A stretch of 64,000 nt of DNA. Origin: Apostichopus japonicus (taxonomy: Eukaryota; Echinodermata; Holothuroidea; Aspidochirotida; Stichopodidae). The notes under the pieces were generated by a model that saw only the letters and a list, made by a program, of their open reading frames with translations, was not told where the DNA came from and searched no databases. The stretch covers positions 3,836,499-3,900,498 of the forward strand of contig NC_092565.1 in assembly GCF_037975245.1 (NCBI RefSeq), in the 5' to 3' direction. A program made the translations under genes and the position numbers. Positions 28,501 through 35,605 of the stretch are shown in pieces; within the stretch, counting starts at the first letter, position 1, and every line of letters begins with the position of its first letter.

Positions 28501-29354
28501 TTGGTACCGGCCTTCTGAGGAAGTGCTAAAAAGTGTGAAAACTAGACGAGACGCTACTTGTAATCATTGAGGAACTGTAATGAATTATTCAACAAACTTG
28601 AACTTTTTAAACATAGGCCAGCTCTTGTAACATATGCTATACTAATTTCAAAGTTTTGATCCTCTTTTTGAATTAACATGTTACTCAGATATAAATAAAT
28701 ATATGTATATTTCATGAACCCCAAACTTTTTATCAGTTTATTTTTGTTCAGAGAGGTTCTGTCCTTTTTAAAATTGAAGTAGTAATTTTGATTTTAAGTA
28801 AATGTTTAAAGTTAAAGCAAGTAGATTTCATGCTCATCTCAAAAGTTTGGTTTCCAGCAAGGATTCTCCTAAATTTGAAGAAAAAAATGTTAAAAATAAA
28901 TTAATAAAGTACTTTGAAGATGGGAATTCAACAAAGGTGGTCCTTAACTTTCCGAAAGCACATTATTCCATAGAAATTAAAAGAAATTGATTAAAAGGGA
29001 ATTATAGTCATGGTAAAATGTCATTGTTTTAGACACTGCTCGTGATACTAGATATGATCACAGCATTGAAACCAATTAAAAGTGCAGACTTAAGTTAGCA
29101 GATTTGAAAACTTTAAGGGTTGACGTGTACTGGTAAGTGGTGAAAAGTGTGAGTTAATCCATCCATACAGACAGAATAAGCTTTAAAATTGGCCATTACT
29201 GCATTACATCTCGGAAAGGAAACAGTAATACCTTCATCGTGCGGATCGAGGTGTCACTCGACTCCTTACCTTCCCTTCTCAGCTTTACCAGTTTTTAACC
29301 AAGGGTACTTCAGGTTTTTCTTAAACAATCATCTTCTTTTTCTTTTTTTTTCTG

Positions 29355-29409
<55 letters not shown>

Positions 29410-32400
29410 TACGTGTACTATTTTTTTGTCTTGCCTTTACTTCAGGTTCTGAACTCAACTTTAATTACAACCTCGAAAGTCTGGGAAATGAGAAGAAAGA
29501 ATGCCGATGCGGTGCTTCCAATTGTAGCGGTTTCATCGGAGTACGCCCTAAGGTGAGTTTTATAGGAGTACGCCTTAAGGTGAGGTTTACAGGAGAACGC
29601 CCGAAGGTGGTAAGGTTTATAGGAGTACACCCTAATGTGTGGTTTTATAGGAGTACCCCTTAAGGTGAGGTTTACAGGAGTATGCCCTAAGGTGGTAAGG
29701 TTTATAGGAGTACACCCTAATGTGTGGTTTTATAGGAGTATGCCATAAGGTGAGGTTTATTGGAGTACGCCCTCAGGTGGTAAGGTTTTAAAGGAGTATG
29801 CTCTAAGTTAAGTTTTCTAGAGGTACGCCCTACGGTGGTGAGGTTTATAGGAGTACGCCCTAAGGTGAGGTTTTATAGTAGTACGCTCTAAGGTGATGTA
29901 TATACGAGTATGCCTTAAATTATGTTTTAAAGTAGTATGCTCTAAGGTGAGGTTTTATAAGAGTATGCCTTAAATTATGTTTTAAAGGAGTACGCCCTTA
30001 GGTGAGGTTTACAGCAGAGGGCCCTAAGGTGAGTTTATAGGAGTACGCCCTAAGGTGTGGTTTTATAGAAGTACGTCATAAGGTGGTGAGGTTTATGCCC
30101 TAGAGTGAGGTTTAATAGGAGTTTGCCTTAAGTTAAGTTTTATAGGATTACACATTAAGTTTTATCAGAGTACGCCCTTAGGTGAGGTTTATAGGAGTAC
30201 GCCCTATGGTAATTTGTTTTCGGGGGTTTCCCATTGATAACTTTTTCCTGGTTTTAAGTATGAATATAGGTGTGACTATCACCTAGCTAGGTTAGTCACA
30301 AAAGTTCCTTTTCAAATTGTTTTGATCAGGATTTCACAACTTTCAGCTCTGCAATGTTCTCTAACAAAAGCTTTGTGGTTGAACGATTTTAACAATAGGA
30401 TTTAGTGTGGTACTATAGTTCCGCCAGTTCACTCTCTATTTAATTCAACCGGACAACTTGAATGGCAAATCATTGTCAAATATATTTGTGTTAATATATG
30501 TATGACTCAGTGTATAAGTGAAAAACATTTAAGGGGTGGAAGTTGAAAGTGTCTTTGTGCATGGTGGTTGTTGTTGTAAGTGTAGCGACTCATAGAATGA
30601 TAGACTGGTGAACTGCATGCCTACATAAAGTTTTCATAGCTGCCTGTGAAGTGTTCTCAACATACACTGTAAATCTATCTTGTATTTATTGTACGGTGTC
30701 TGTAATGTTTGTCTATGTAGTACAATGTTATCCTCATACCAGGTGACTCACTACTGTCCATACTCTAATACTGGACAGTGTTTGTAGTGTTTGTCTCTGT
30801 AGTACAATGATATCCTCATACCAGGTGACTCACTACTGTCCATACTCTAATACTGGACAGTGTCTGTAGTGTTTGTCTCTGTAGTACAATGATATCCTCA
30901 TACCAGGTGACTCACTACTGTCCATACTCTAATACTGGACAGTGTTTGTAGTGTTTGTCTCTGTAGTACAATGATATCCTCACACCAGGTGACTCACTAC
31001 TGTCCATACTCTAATACTGGACAGTGTCTGTAGTGTTTGTCTATGTAGTACAATGATATCCTCACACCAGGTGACTCACTACTGTCCATACTCTAATACT
31101 GTACAGTGTTTGTAGTGTTTGTCTCTGTAGTACAATGATATCCTCACACCAGGTGACTCACTACTGTCCATACTCTAATACTGTATAGTGTCTGTAGTGT
31201 TTGTCTCTGTAGTACAATGATATCCTCATACCAGGTGACTCACTACTGTCCATAGTCTAATACTGTACAGTGTCTGTAGTGTTTGTCTCTGTAGTACAAT
31301 GATATCCTCATACCAGGTGACTCACTACTGTCCATACTCTAATACTGTATAGTGTCTGTAGTGTTTGTCTATGTAGTACAATGATATCCTCATACCAGGT
31401 GACTCACTACTGTGGGGTGGGGGGAGTTGACAAGGGAAGAATTGTTCCTGGAATAATTCCAGCATTATCTTCGGCTCACACAATTCATTGTCTTCAAATT
31501 CTTCTTATCCAATTCTCTGTTAACTCTTCCAAATTCTTTTTCCCCGACAGACTGCTGCTGCCGAGGCTCAGGAAGAGAAGGCGAAGAAAGCGAAAGAGAG
31601 AAAGAAGAGGCGAAGGAAAAAGCAAGGCCAGGACACGAGGCAGTTTCACGAAGACGAATGTTTCCGGTGCGGTGTTGGCGGTGAACTCATCATGTGTGAC
31701 CGCAAAACATGCCCAAAGTCGTACCATCTCAGGTGTCTGAAACTTCAAAAGAAGCCGTACGGTGAGTTACAGAGTTTTCTAAACTTTTCTTTAATTGTAT
31801 CATACATTGCACCCGGTTCCATTAAATTCTCTCAGCTTCTAGTTTTAAATATTTCACGTCTTAAATGGAAACCCATCTTCCCATTAATTTGCATAGGGCG
31901 TGCTTCTGTGACTTTATCAAGCTGTGCCCCCTCTTGAAGAATTTGGCTGCTAGAAATAACAAAAATGACAGAAAATTTTTAACTTCATGCATCTAAATCA
32001 AACCTACCAGAAATTGAGGGTCCGAAAAGTTTTTTTTTTTGGGTCGCTATTTTGTCAATAAAAAGTTTTGACAGTTGTGTTTTCTTTTCTCTCTCTTTTC
32101 AGGCAAATGGGATTGCCCTTGGCACCACTGCGATGAGTGCGGGAAAGCCTCGTTAACCTTCTGTGCCGAGTGCCCCAACTCGTACTGCAAAGTCCACCAA
32201 AAGGAGAAATTTGAGTCGATCGTGGATAAGCTGTTCTGCAAAGAGCATAACTTGGTCCAAATACGGAAGGAAGAAGAAGGCAAACAGATCGAAGCGGAAG
32301 CCAAGGTGATTCAGGAGGCCACGGAGGCGGCCAACCAGAGGGACAGCAAGACTGACTTGGTCAGCGAAGAGAAGCCCGTCGTCGGGAAGGCCGCCTCCGA

Positions 32401-32965
32401 CAAGCCAAAGAGGAAACGGAAACAGACGGTGAAAGCGAGAGAGGAGGTAGAAGAAGCATCGTCGAAGAAGCAGAGGAGAACGTCCCCGGTGAAGAGAGGA
32501 GGCGGGAAGGGGAAGGACACAGGGAAGGGGAGAAAGAGAAAACGAGATCAGTCCGTGGAGAAGCAGGGCAAGAAGAAAGTCAAGGAGGAGGAAAAAGCCA
32601 ACATGCCGGAAACAGGGGAAGCTGAGGCCATGCCGAACGGGGCCATCGATTGCAAAAACCACCTGGATGTGGAGAAGGAGGAGAAGGAGAACCGCCTTGA
32701 TGAGGTGCAAGAGGAGAAGGAGGAGAACCACCTAGATGAGGAGAAGGAGATGGATGGAGACAGCGACAGAGAGCTGGTCATCGTGGAAGAAGAAACGGAC
32801 AGTCCGAAGAAGAGAAAGAAGAGAGAGGATAAGGAGAACAAAGTAGGAGGGGAATTGAAGGCCAAGAAAGGTGGCAAGGGCAGTCCGAAACATAAAAAGA
32901 AGAAGAAGAAGGAGAAGAAGGAAGGCAAGAAGCACAAGAAACACAGTAAAAAAGGTGTGAAATGA
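3201..32965 (+). CDS. NSD2: NSD-family histone-lysine N-methyltransferase (H3K36), 19 coding exons
   Basis: Nuclear SET-domain enzyme expected to methylate histone H3 lysine 36. Exons: 3201-4338, 4855-5619, 7668-7804, 8518-8700, 9792-9875, 10297-10453, 17820-17911, 18578-18707, 19249-19449, 21619-21798, 22633-22792, 23249-23454, 24098-24210, 25724-25870, 26347-26469, 27369-27627, 29446-29552, 31551-31761, 32103-32965. They sum to 5256 nt (1751 aa plus stop) with every junction GT-AG and in phase. Approximate domains: PWWP1 345-430, HMG box 573-634, PHD block 850-1065, PWWP2 1065-1145, AWS 1198-1250, SET 1250-1375, post-SET 1375-1394, PHD/C5HCH 1430-1485, basic tail to 1751. The SET core keeps NHSCQPN and FNYN. 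The length falls between vertebrate NSD2/NSD3 and NSD1. The HMG box favours NSD2 naming, but a single ancestral NSD equally related to all vertebrate paralogues is likely. The start is the first in-frame ATG after stop 3162; the in-frame GTG at 3180 is not needed. Confidence 0.93.
4855..5619 (+). CDS. NSD2: NSD coding exon 2: rest of PWWP1, acidic/Lys-rich linker, HMG box
   Basis: Acceptor CCCACAG at 4848-4854. It completes PWWP1 ([16 protein letters not shown]), continues through a Glu/Lys-rich linker and ends in an HMG-box-like helical segment ([15 protein letters not shown], then [20 protein letters not shown]). Donor CAG|GTGAGG at 5620. The HMG box is a feature of vertebrate NSD2. Confidence 0.92.
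5620..7667 (+). other. NSD intron 2: no gene; TA tract and repeat relic
   Basis: Holds a TA microsatellite at about 6586-6606 and a diverged copy, at about 7190-7330, of the repeat family found at 45.9-48.5 kb. Nothing else recognisable. Confidence 0.6.
7190..7330 (+). repeat. Diverged copy of the 45.9-48.5 kb repeat family
   Basis: TTATCTCAAGAAGGGAA followed by GATCAACCCTATTGTTTTGG and GGTCAAAGGTCAT parallels the segment at 46035-46150 (ATAACTCAACAAGGGAT, GAACCCTATTGTTTTTGG, AAAGGTCACC). The similarity is by eye only. Confidence 0.5.
7668..7804 (+). CDS. NSD2: NSD coding exon 3: basic linker
   Basis: Acceptor TTTGCAG at 7661-7667, donor AAG|GTACGT at 7805. It starts at phase 1 (D completed by AT) and ends at phase 0. 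The protein is Lys/Arg-rich ([15 protein letters not shown]... [10 protein letters not shown]), a likely disordered, nuclear-localising linker between the HMG box and the PHD fingers. Confidence 0.85.
8518..8700 (+). CDS. NSD2: NSD coding exon 4: acidic then basic linker
   Basis: Acceptor TTCTTCAG, donor CAG|GTGAGT at 8701; exactly 61 codons, symmetric phase 0, so it could be skipped without a frame change. Encodes [16 protein letters not shown]... followed by a Lys/Arg/Ser stretch ending RKSSDSQ. Confidence 0.85.
9792..9875 (+). CDS. NSD2: NSD coding exon 5: short basic linker
   Basis: 28 codons, phase 0 at both ends. Acceptor TTTCTTACAG, donor GAG|GTAGGT at 9876. Encodes [20 protein letters not shown]... 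LTDE. This is the second symmetric linker exon in a row, and both are candidates for alternative splicing. Confidence 0.82.
10297..10453 (+). CDS. NSD2: NSD coding exon 6: Ser/Thr/Ala-rich linker with alternative read-through end
   Basis: Acceptor TTTCACAG; donor ACTG|GTAAAG at 10454 (phase 1) joins in frame to the glycine codon at 17820. Encodes [20 protein letters not shown]... TSTSTTTG. If the donor is not used, the frame stays open for 19 further codons and stops at 10512, giving a short isoform. Confidence 0.85.
10513..17819 (+). other. Large NSD intron: possible short-isoform 3' UTR, no other gene seen
   Basis: A 7.4-kb intron from 10454. The first 1.4 kb could be the 3' UTR of the short isoform. 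The rest is AT-rich with poly-T/poly-A runs and TAGGCCTA-type words near 16410 and 16600. The two overlapping open frames at 15459-16011 on opposite strands show no motif, and I do not call them genes. Confidence 0.5.
11871..11876 (+). terminator. Candidate poly(A) signal for the short NSD isoform
   Basis: AATAAA followed about 20 nt later by GT-rich sequence (GATTGTGATTGG). It lies 1.36 kb past the read-through stop at 10512 and inside the large intron of the full-length transcript. Confidence 0.35.
17820..17911 (+). CDS. NSD2: NSD coding exon 7: lead-in to PHD1
   Basis: Acceptor TTTTCCCTCAG after a 7.4-kb intron; donor CAG|GTAAAG at 17912. Encodes [20 protein letters not shown] then KKDHVCQ. 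The Cys opens the first zinc-binding cluster, as in vertebrate NSDs where a similar HVCQ/VCQVC stretch precedes PHD1. Confidence 0.88.
18578..18707 (+). CDS. NSD2: NSD coding exon 8: PHD finger 1
   Basis: Acceptor TTGCAG, donor CAG|GTAATT at 18708, phase 1. Encodes [27 protein letters not shown] and FKCDECIS. The Cys/His spacing is that of a C4HC3 PHD finger and matches the NSD first PHD (CEG..C.GAFH..C). Confidence 0.92.
19249..19449 (+). CDS. NSD2: NSD coding exon 9: PHD finger 2 region
   Basis: Acceptor TTTCAAAG, donor AAAG|GTTAGT at 19450. Encodes [34 protein letters not shown] and [12 protein letters not shown], the second PHD-type zinc cluster of the family. Phase 1 at both ends. Confidence 0.92.
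20046..21500. mobile_element. 1.45-kb TIR transposon with decayed THAP domain, in NSD intron
   Basis: Ends are inverted copies: ATTAAAGAGGTTATGAAATG at the left and CATTTCATAACCTCTTTAAT at the right. Both also carry TGACGTCA-like words further in. Inside, a plus-strand frame from ATG 20393 reads like the start of a THAP zinc finger (GCS, then FPKDDRNRR) and stops at TGA where the family has Trp. A minus-strand frame from 21197 ([11 protein letters not shown]) is Ser/Asp/Glu-rich and frameshifted. The element is therefore a non-autonomous or dead copy of a cut-and-paste transposon. No clear target-site duplication was found. Confidence 0.75.
20393..20491 (+). pseudogene. THAP zinc-finger fragment
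   Basis: 32 codons: [32 protein letters not shown], then TGA. The spacing Cys to FPKD..RR is that of the N-terminal half of a THAP domain (C2CH, DNA-binding, common in P-like transposases). The C-terminal Cys/His pair is not in frame. A broken copy. Confidence 0.5.
21619..21798 (+). CDS. NSD2: NSD coding exon 10: zinc-cluster continuation
   Basis: Acceptor CTCGACAG, donor CACAG|GTGAGT at 21799. Encodes [26 protein letters not shown] and SWCFICSTG, closing PHD2 and opening PHD3. The 5' intron contains the 1.45-kb TIR element at 20046-21500, which ends only about 120 bp before this exon. Confidence 0.9.
22633..22792 (+). CDS. NSD2: NSD coding exon 11: PHD finger 3 and start of PWWP2
   Basis: Acceptor TTTTGTCTCAG, donor CAG|GTAAGC at 22793 (phase 2). 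Encodes [32 protein letters not shown] and [15 protein letters not shown]3 runs straight into PWWP2, the normal NSD arrangement. Confidence 0.93.
23249..23454 (+). CDS. NSD2: NSD coding exon 12: PWWP2
   Basis: Acceptor TTTGGCAG, donor GCAG|GTTAGT at 23455. Encodes [37 protein letters not shown] and VFLFQEGDK, a highly conserved NSD PWWP2 core expected to read methylated H3K36 nucleosomes. Confidence 0.93.
24098..24210 (+). CDS. NSD2: NSD coding exon 13: helix after PWWP2
   Basis: Acceptor CTTTCAG, donor AAG|GTACAT at 24211. Encodes [20 protein letters not shown] and then a Lys/Glu-rich tail, matching the helical region that ends PWWP2 in NSD proteins. Confidence 0.88.
25036..25613. mobile_element. 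0.58-kb MITE with long terminal inverted repeats, in NSD intron 13
   Basis: The left end GTTAAAGGATTAGTTCAGGT and the right end ACCTGAACCAATCCTTTAAC are near-perfect inverted copies continuing for about 48 bp. A second inner pair is GATGTCACATCCTCAC near 25203 and GTGAGGATGTGACATC near 25425. No coding capacity. Confidence 0.75.
25724..25870 (+). CDS. NSD2: NSD coding exon 14: AWS domain (first part)
   Basis: Acceptor CTTTTCAG, donor CAG|GTAAGA at 25871; 49 codons, phase 0. Encodes [14 protein letters not shown], then C at the DTECFNRL motif and VECHPQ. The clustered cysteines are the zinc ligands of the associated-with-SET domain. The preceding intron holds the MITE at 25036-25613. Confidence 0.93.
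26347..26469 (+). CDS. NSD2: NSD coding exon 15: end of AWS, start of SET
   Basis: Acceptor TCTCAAAG, donor AAG|GTAAAG at 26470; 41 codons, phase 0. Encodes [18 protein letters not shown] and [19 protein letters not shown] is the cofactor-binding start of the SET fold. Confidence 0.93.
27369..27627 (+). CDS. NSD2: NSD coding exon 16: SET catalytic core
   Basis: Acceptor CTCTCGCAG, donor GCAG|GTGGGT at 27628. Encodes [60 protein letters not shown] and ALEDIPAG. The pseudoknot motif NHSCQPN and the conserved YVGEL are intact, so this SET domain looks active. Confidence 0.95.
27795..28455 (+). repeat. Diverged tandem duplication within NSD intron 16
   Basis: Two blocks repeat in the same order: GTGAACTGGAACC/GTGAACTTGAACC, TTCCAAGTTGGTC/TTCCAAGTTAGTC, a ...TCGAATTTAC/...TAGAATTTAC word, and GAGCTTCATTCATAGATTC/GAGCTTCATCCATAGATTC with CACAAATTATTT. 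Copy 1 runs about 27795-28195 and copy 2 about 28196-28455. Copy 1 also holds a short AATAGTTC array at about 28003-28087. Confidence 0.65.
29354..29411 (+). repeat. (TTTA)n microsatellite
   Basis: About 14 uninterrupted TTTA units ending 35 bp before the post-SET exon, so it forms part of that exon's pyrimidine-rich acceptor region. Confidence 0.95.
29446..29552 (+). CDS. NSD2: NSD coding exon 17: end of SET and post-SET
   Basis: Acceptor TTACTTCAG (preceded by a TTTA microsatellite), donor AAG|GTGAGT at 29553. Encodes [29 protein letters not shown] and IGVRPK. The three post-SET cysteines are present. The last nine codons (SGFIGVRPK) are the source of the downstream minisatellite. Confidence 0.94.
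29526..30209 (+). repeat. 27-bp-type minisatellite derived from the end of the NSD post-SET exon
   Basis: About 25 copies of a 24-32 bp unit with consensus ATAGGAGTACGCCCTAAGG then TGAGGTTT. The first copy is the last 27 coding bases of the exon (codons for SGFIGVRPK). The next two copies are exactly in register, with AAG|GT at 29553, 29580 and 29607. Later copies drift in length and sequence. Many keep the donor-like AAGGTGAG. Confidence 0.9.
30695..31413 (+). repeat. 82-bp tandem repeat array, about 8.8 copies, in NSD intron 17
   Basis: The word ACCAGGTGACTCACTACTGT recurs from 30738 to 31394 with an exact period of 82 bp (8 x 82 = 656). Copies differ by a few substitutions and show no length change. 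Each unit holds TTTGTCTCTGTAG and CCAGGTGACT, resembling acceptor and donor sites 22 nt apart. Confidence 0.95.
31551..31761 (+). CDS. NSD2: NSD coding exon 18: basic linker and C-terminal PHD
   Basis: Acceptor CCCCGACAG, donor ACG|GTGAGT at 31762. A Lys/Arg helix is followed by [36 protein letters not shown]. This is the C-terminal PHD that in NSD proteins pairs with the following C5HCH module. Confidence 0.93.
32103..32965 (+). CDS. NSD2: NSD coding exon 19: C5HCH module and Lys/Glu-rich tail, stop
   Basis: Acceptor CTTTTCAG. Encodes [31 protein letters not shown], then about 230 residues of Lys/Glu/Arg-rich disordered tail ending KKGVK and TGA at 32963-32965. Long antisense open frames here are a by-product of the purine-rich codons. 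Confidence 0.93.
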
Positions 32966-33669
32966 ATTCATGAAATATAGAGGTGTAATCAAAGCAAGAA
33001 ATTCAAATTTGAAATTGGACGAGGGAAGCTCACCAACCAACATGTCCCCCCCCCCTCAGTCCTTGAAGTCAGTAGTATTATATACATTTTATGAAAAGCT
33101 CTCTAATTAGGGTCCTAAATTCAAGCCATGTTTATTTGTTTGTTTTTTTCTGTTGTTTATTTTTCAGTTAAATTATGGTATGAGTAAGACTAAAGGGCTT
33201 ATAAATATTTTGTTATATGGTGTAAGATTTTGGCATCATTTGAATTAGCTTAAGTTTTTTAAATTGGATTAAATTTGAGCTGGGTGGAATTCATCATTAT
33301 CACTAGATCCTTCGGTCGTTGGTCGTTAAACTGTTGTCCATATTTTAAAGCTCCCCCCTCTTAATTATTTTAATTAATTTAATTTTTTTTTAAACTTGTG
33401 TGATTTCTGTTTTGTTTTTTTTAGTTGTTGTCCATCTTACTTGTTATGATTATTGAAATTCTTCAGCAGATTTTCGGAATATTGTGTAAAAAATGAAAAA
33501 AGGAATTTGTAGTATAAATTTAAACATTTTCTCGTATATTATGCCCTCACTCCGAAAATATCCTTGAAAAGTTTTGATCCTTAGATATTTTACTGATTCA
33601 AATCTTATTTCCTGTCGGAAATGTTTTAATTAAATGAATTATTGAATAACTTAAATTTACGGAATGATT

Positions 33670-33960
33670 GTTTCAGCAACTAAAAATTGTTCTTGTTGTT
33701 CGGGTGTCATATGAGTTGACGAGAGCAATTCGTTTACAAAGAATTATGAGAACAGCTAAGGGACTCGACAAGACTTCTCATTACTATAGCCACCTCCCTG
33801 GCAGAGACTCAACAATATGCGTCACTGTATAGAACACTGAAGCCAAAACCTGGTGTCCGAGGCACTCTACAAAGCCTGTGTTCTGTCCCTCGTCCGTTCC
33901 ATCTGAAATGCGAGGAATGCTATTGAAATCCGTCAGTACAGAGCAGTGTGAAGTCTTTTC
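33670..33960 (+). pseudogene. Possible decayed LINE reverse-transcriptase fragment in NSD 3' UTR
   Basis: The frame around 33870-33950 reads EALYKACVLSLVRSI, a stop, then NARNAIEIRQYRAV. This recalls the RT C-terminal pattern of CR1/L2-type elements (a Tyr-Lys-containing helix, then a conserved Arg-containing stretch). It is short and broken; it could be coincidence. Confidence 0.25.
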
Positions 33961-34777
33961 AATGAAATGTTCCTGTTAGTTTTTTTTTACTCTTTGAGGT
34001 GCAAGTTGCAGTTCACAGTATTGCCCTCCGAACCACTACTGTTGTGTGGCGTGTGTTGTGGCGTGGTGTGGCTCAATTTGCTAAACAGATCTACAGAAGA
34101 GGAAAGGAAGGCTTTTCTCTCACATTTGTCGAATCATCCCTCTCCCTCTCCACTCATCCCTGAAAGTTAGGTGCCTGTCAATGACCGTCCTAGTCGATGA
34201 ATTGTCCTAGGGACAATGTCCAAGGGACATGTCTTCAAAGACATGGAACACATTTTGATGGCAGCAGTCATAAGAAATCACCATTTTTTTAATCCACTCT
34301 CTTTTTGAATCCCAAAGTCTTTAAGCATGTCAAAGTTCATTTTTTTTTTTAAATATTATTATAAATATTATAAACCGTTTAAAACAATGTTCCTCATAAT
34401 TTGACTGCAAGCACGTTACAGTCTTCCAACAATTGTAAAAGTGTATTTTGGGCCAAATTCTGCTGCATTGTGAGTTGTTTGTTACCTTCTTCTTTTAAAT
34501 CTTTTTTTTTTTTTTTAATTCATGAATAAATTAATTTGAAATTCCAATGGTTAGTTGCTGAAGAGATGGATGAAGTCCATCTGTTACCACGGCAATTATA
34601 CTTAACATCATGAAAATGTTAAGCGATAGCAGGTTGACTCATTGTGCCTCAGATTCACTTTTCTTCTTTTTTTTCTTTTTTATGTCGTTCTTGTTGTTTT
34701 CGGTTTTTCTACTTGTATATATACTGTGATTATTTAGGATAATGTTTGGCATTTTAACTGTCTGTACAAATGGTTTC

Positions 34778-34783
34778 AATAAA
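34778..34783 (+). terminator. Candidate poly(A) signal of full-length NSD
   Basis: AATAAA 1.8 kb after the stop at 32965, in a T-rich 3' UTR. It is the best-placed canonical hexamer before intergenic repeats begin. Confidence 0.55.
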
Positions 34784-35394
34784 AACTAGTTTCAAACTTA
34801 TCTTTGGACTTAATCAATTAAATTCATTTTTTATCTTGTGATTTCTGTTTCAATTGAACATTTTGCAATGTTTCATGGAAAGTGAACATTTTCGACAATG
34901 AAAGTAAGGAACCTACCCCAGGCATGAGACTCTTCCGCGGTTACGCGGATTTCCGATGTTTTTTTTTTTTTTCATTTTCGCGTTTTTTCTCGTAATTCGC
35001 GTTTTTTATTTATTTTTTTTATTTAATTTTTTTATTTTTTTTTTTTTATTTTTTTTTTGCCGAACATGCTGGACTGTGAAGGGAAGGAACACCGAATTTG
35101 ACCAGTGGTGGAATCAAGTAGCAACAAAGCAAGCAAAAAAGCCTTTTTTTTGGTTCAAAAAAGCTAATGGATAAATTATACAAGCAGAAATTCCACACTT
35201 TTTTGGCGAGTTACGTGATGTGATAGATTCCATCTAGAGTCCACCATTTTGCATCTAAGCCCTCCTTACCTGACAAAAAATTTCTAAAGGGGAGGGGTAA
35301 GCCCCTCCCCTTAAACCCCTCCCCTAGGACGGCGACCGATAAATTTCAGATTTTTTTTCCCCGGCTCAGTCTCATCCCTGCTACCCAGATACAC

Positions 35395-35605
35395 AGTACT
35401 TCTTGACACAGGCACGTAGTCAAGTGCCCCCCTCCCCCCCCCACCCTTGAGCAAATTTTTTTTATGATATCACTAGTAATTTCAAAATAGAAAATGCTTA
35501 GATGCAACTTGCAAGGCCTGGGAAGTGCCATTTCCAGCGATCTGGGAAGCATTTTCGGCCAAAATTTTCGACTACGCTTCGCGCCAACTCATAAGTGGCG
35601 CTACG
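35395..35605 (-). repeat. Dispersed repeat, copy 1 (inverted relative to 54340-54540)
   Basis: Shares, on the opposite strand, CCCAGATCGCTGGAAATG, GTTGCATCTAAGCATTTTCT and a poly-G tract ending in a GGCTACGCGCCTG-like end with the segment at 54340-54540. Non-coding. Confidence 0.75.

Noticed and set aside
30695-31413. CRISPR-like array
   Set aside because: The 82-bp units are contiguous and near identical, with no unique spacers, and the context is a eukaryotic intron.
32153-33043. Three long minus-strand open frames opposite the last NSD exon
   Set aside because: They are Leu/Phe/Ser-rich mirror images of Lys/Glu-rich codons and carry no motif.
34956-35174. Phe-rich membrane-like ORF
   Set aside because: It is produced by poly-T runs in intergenic sequence.
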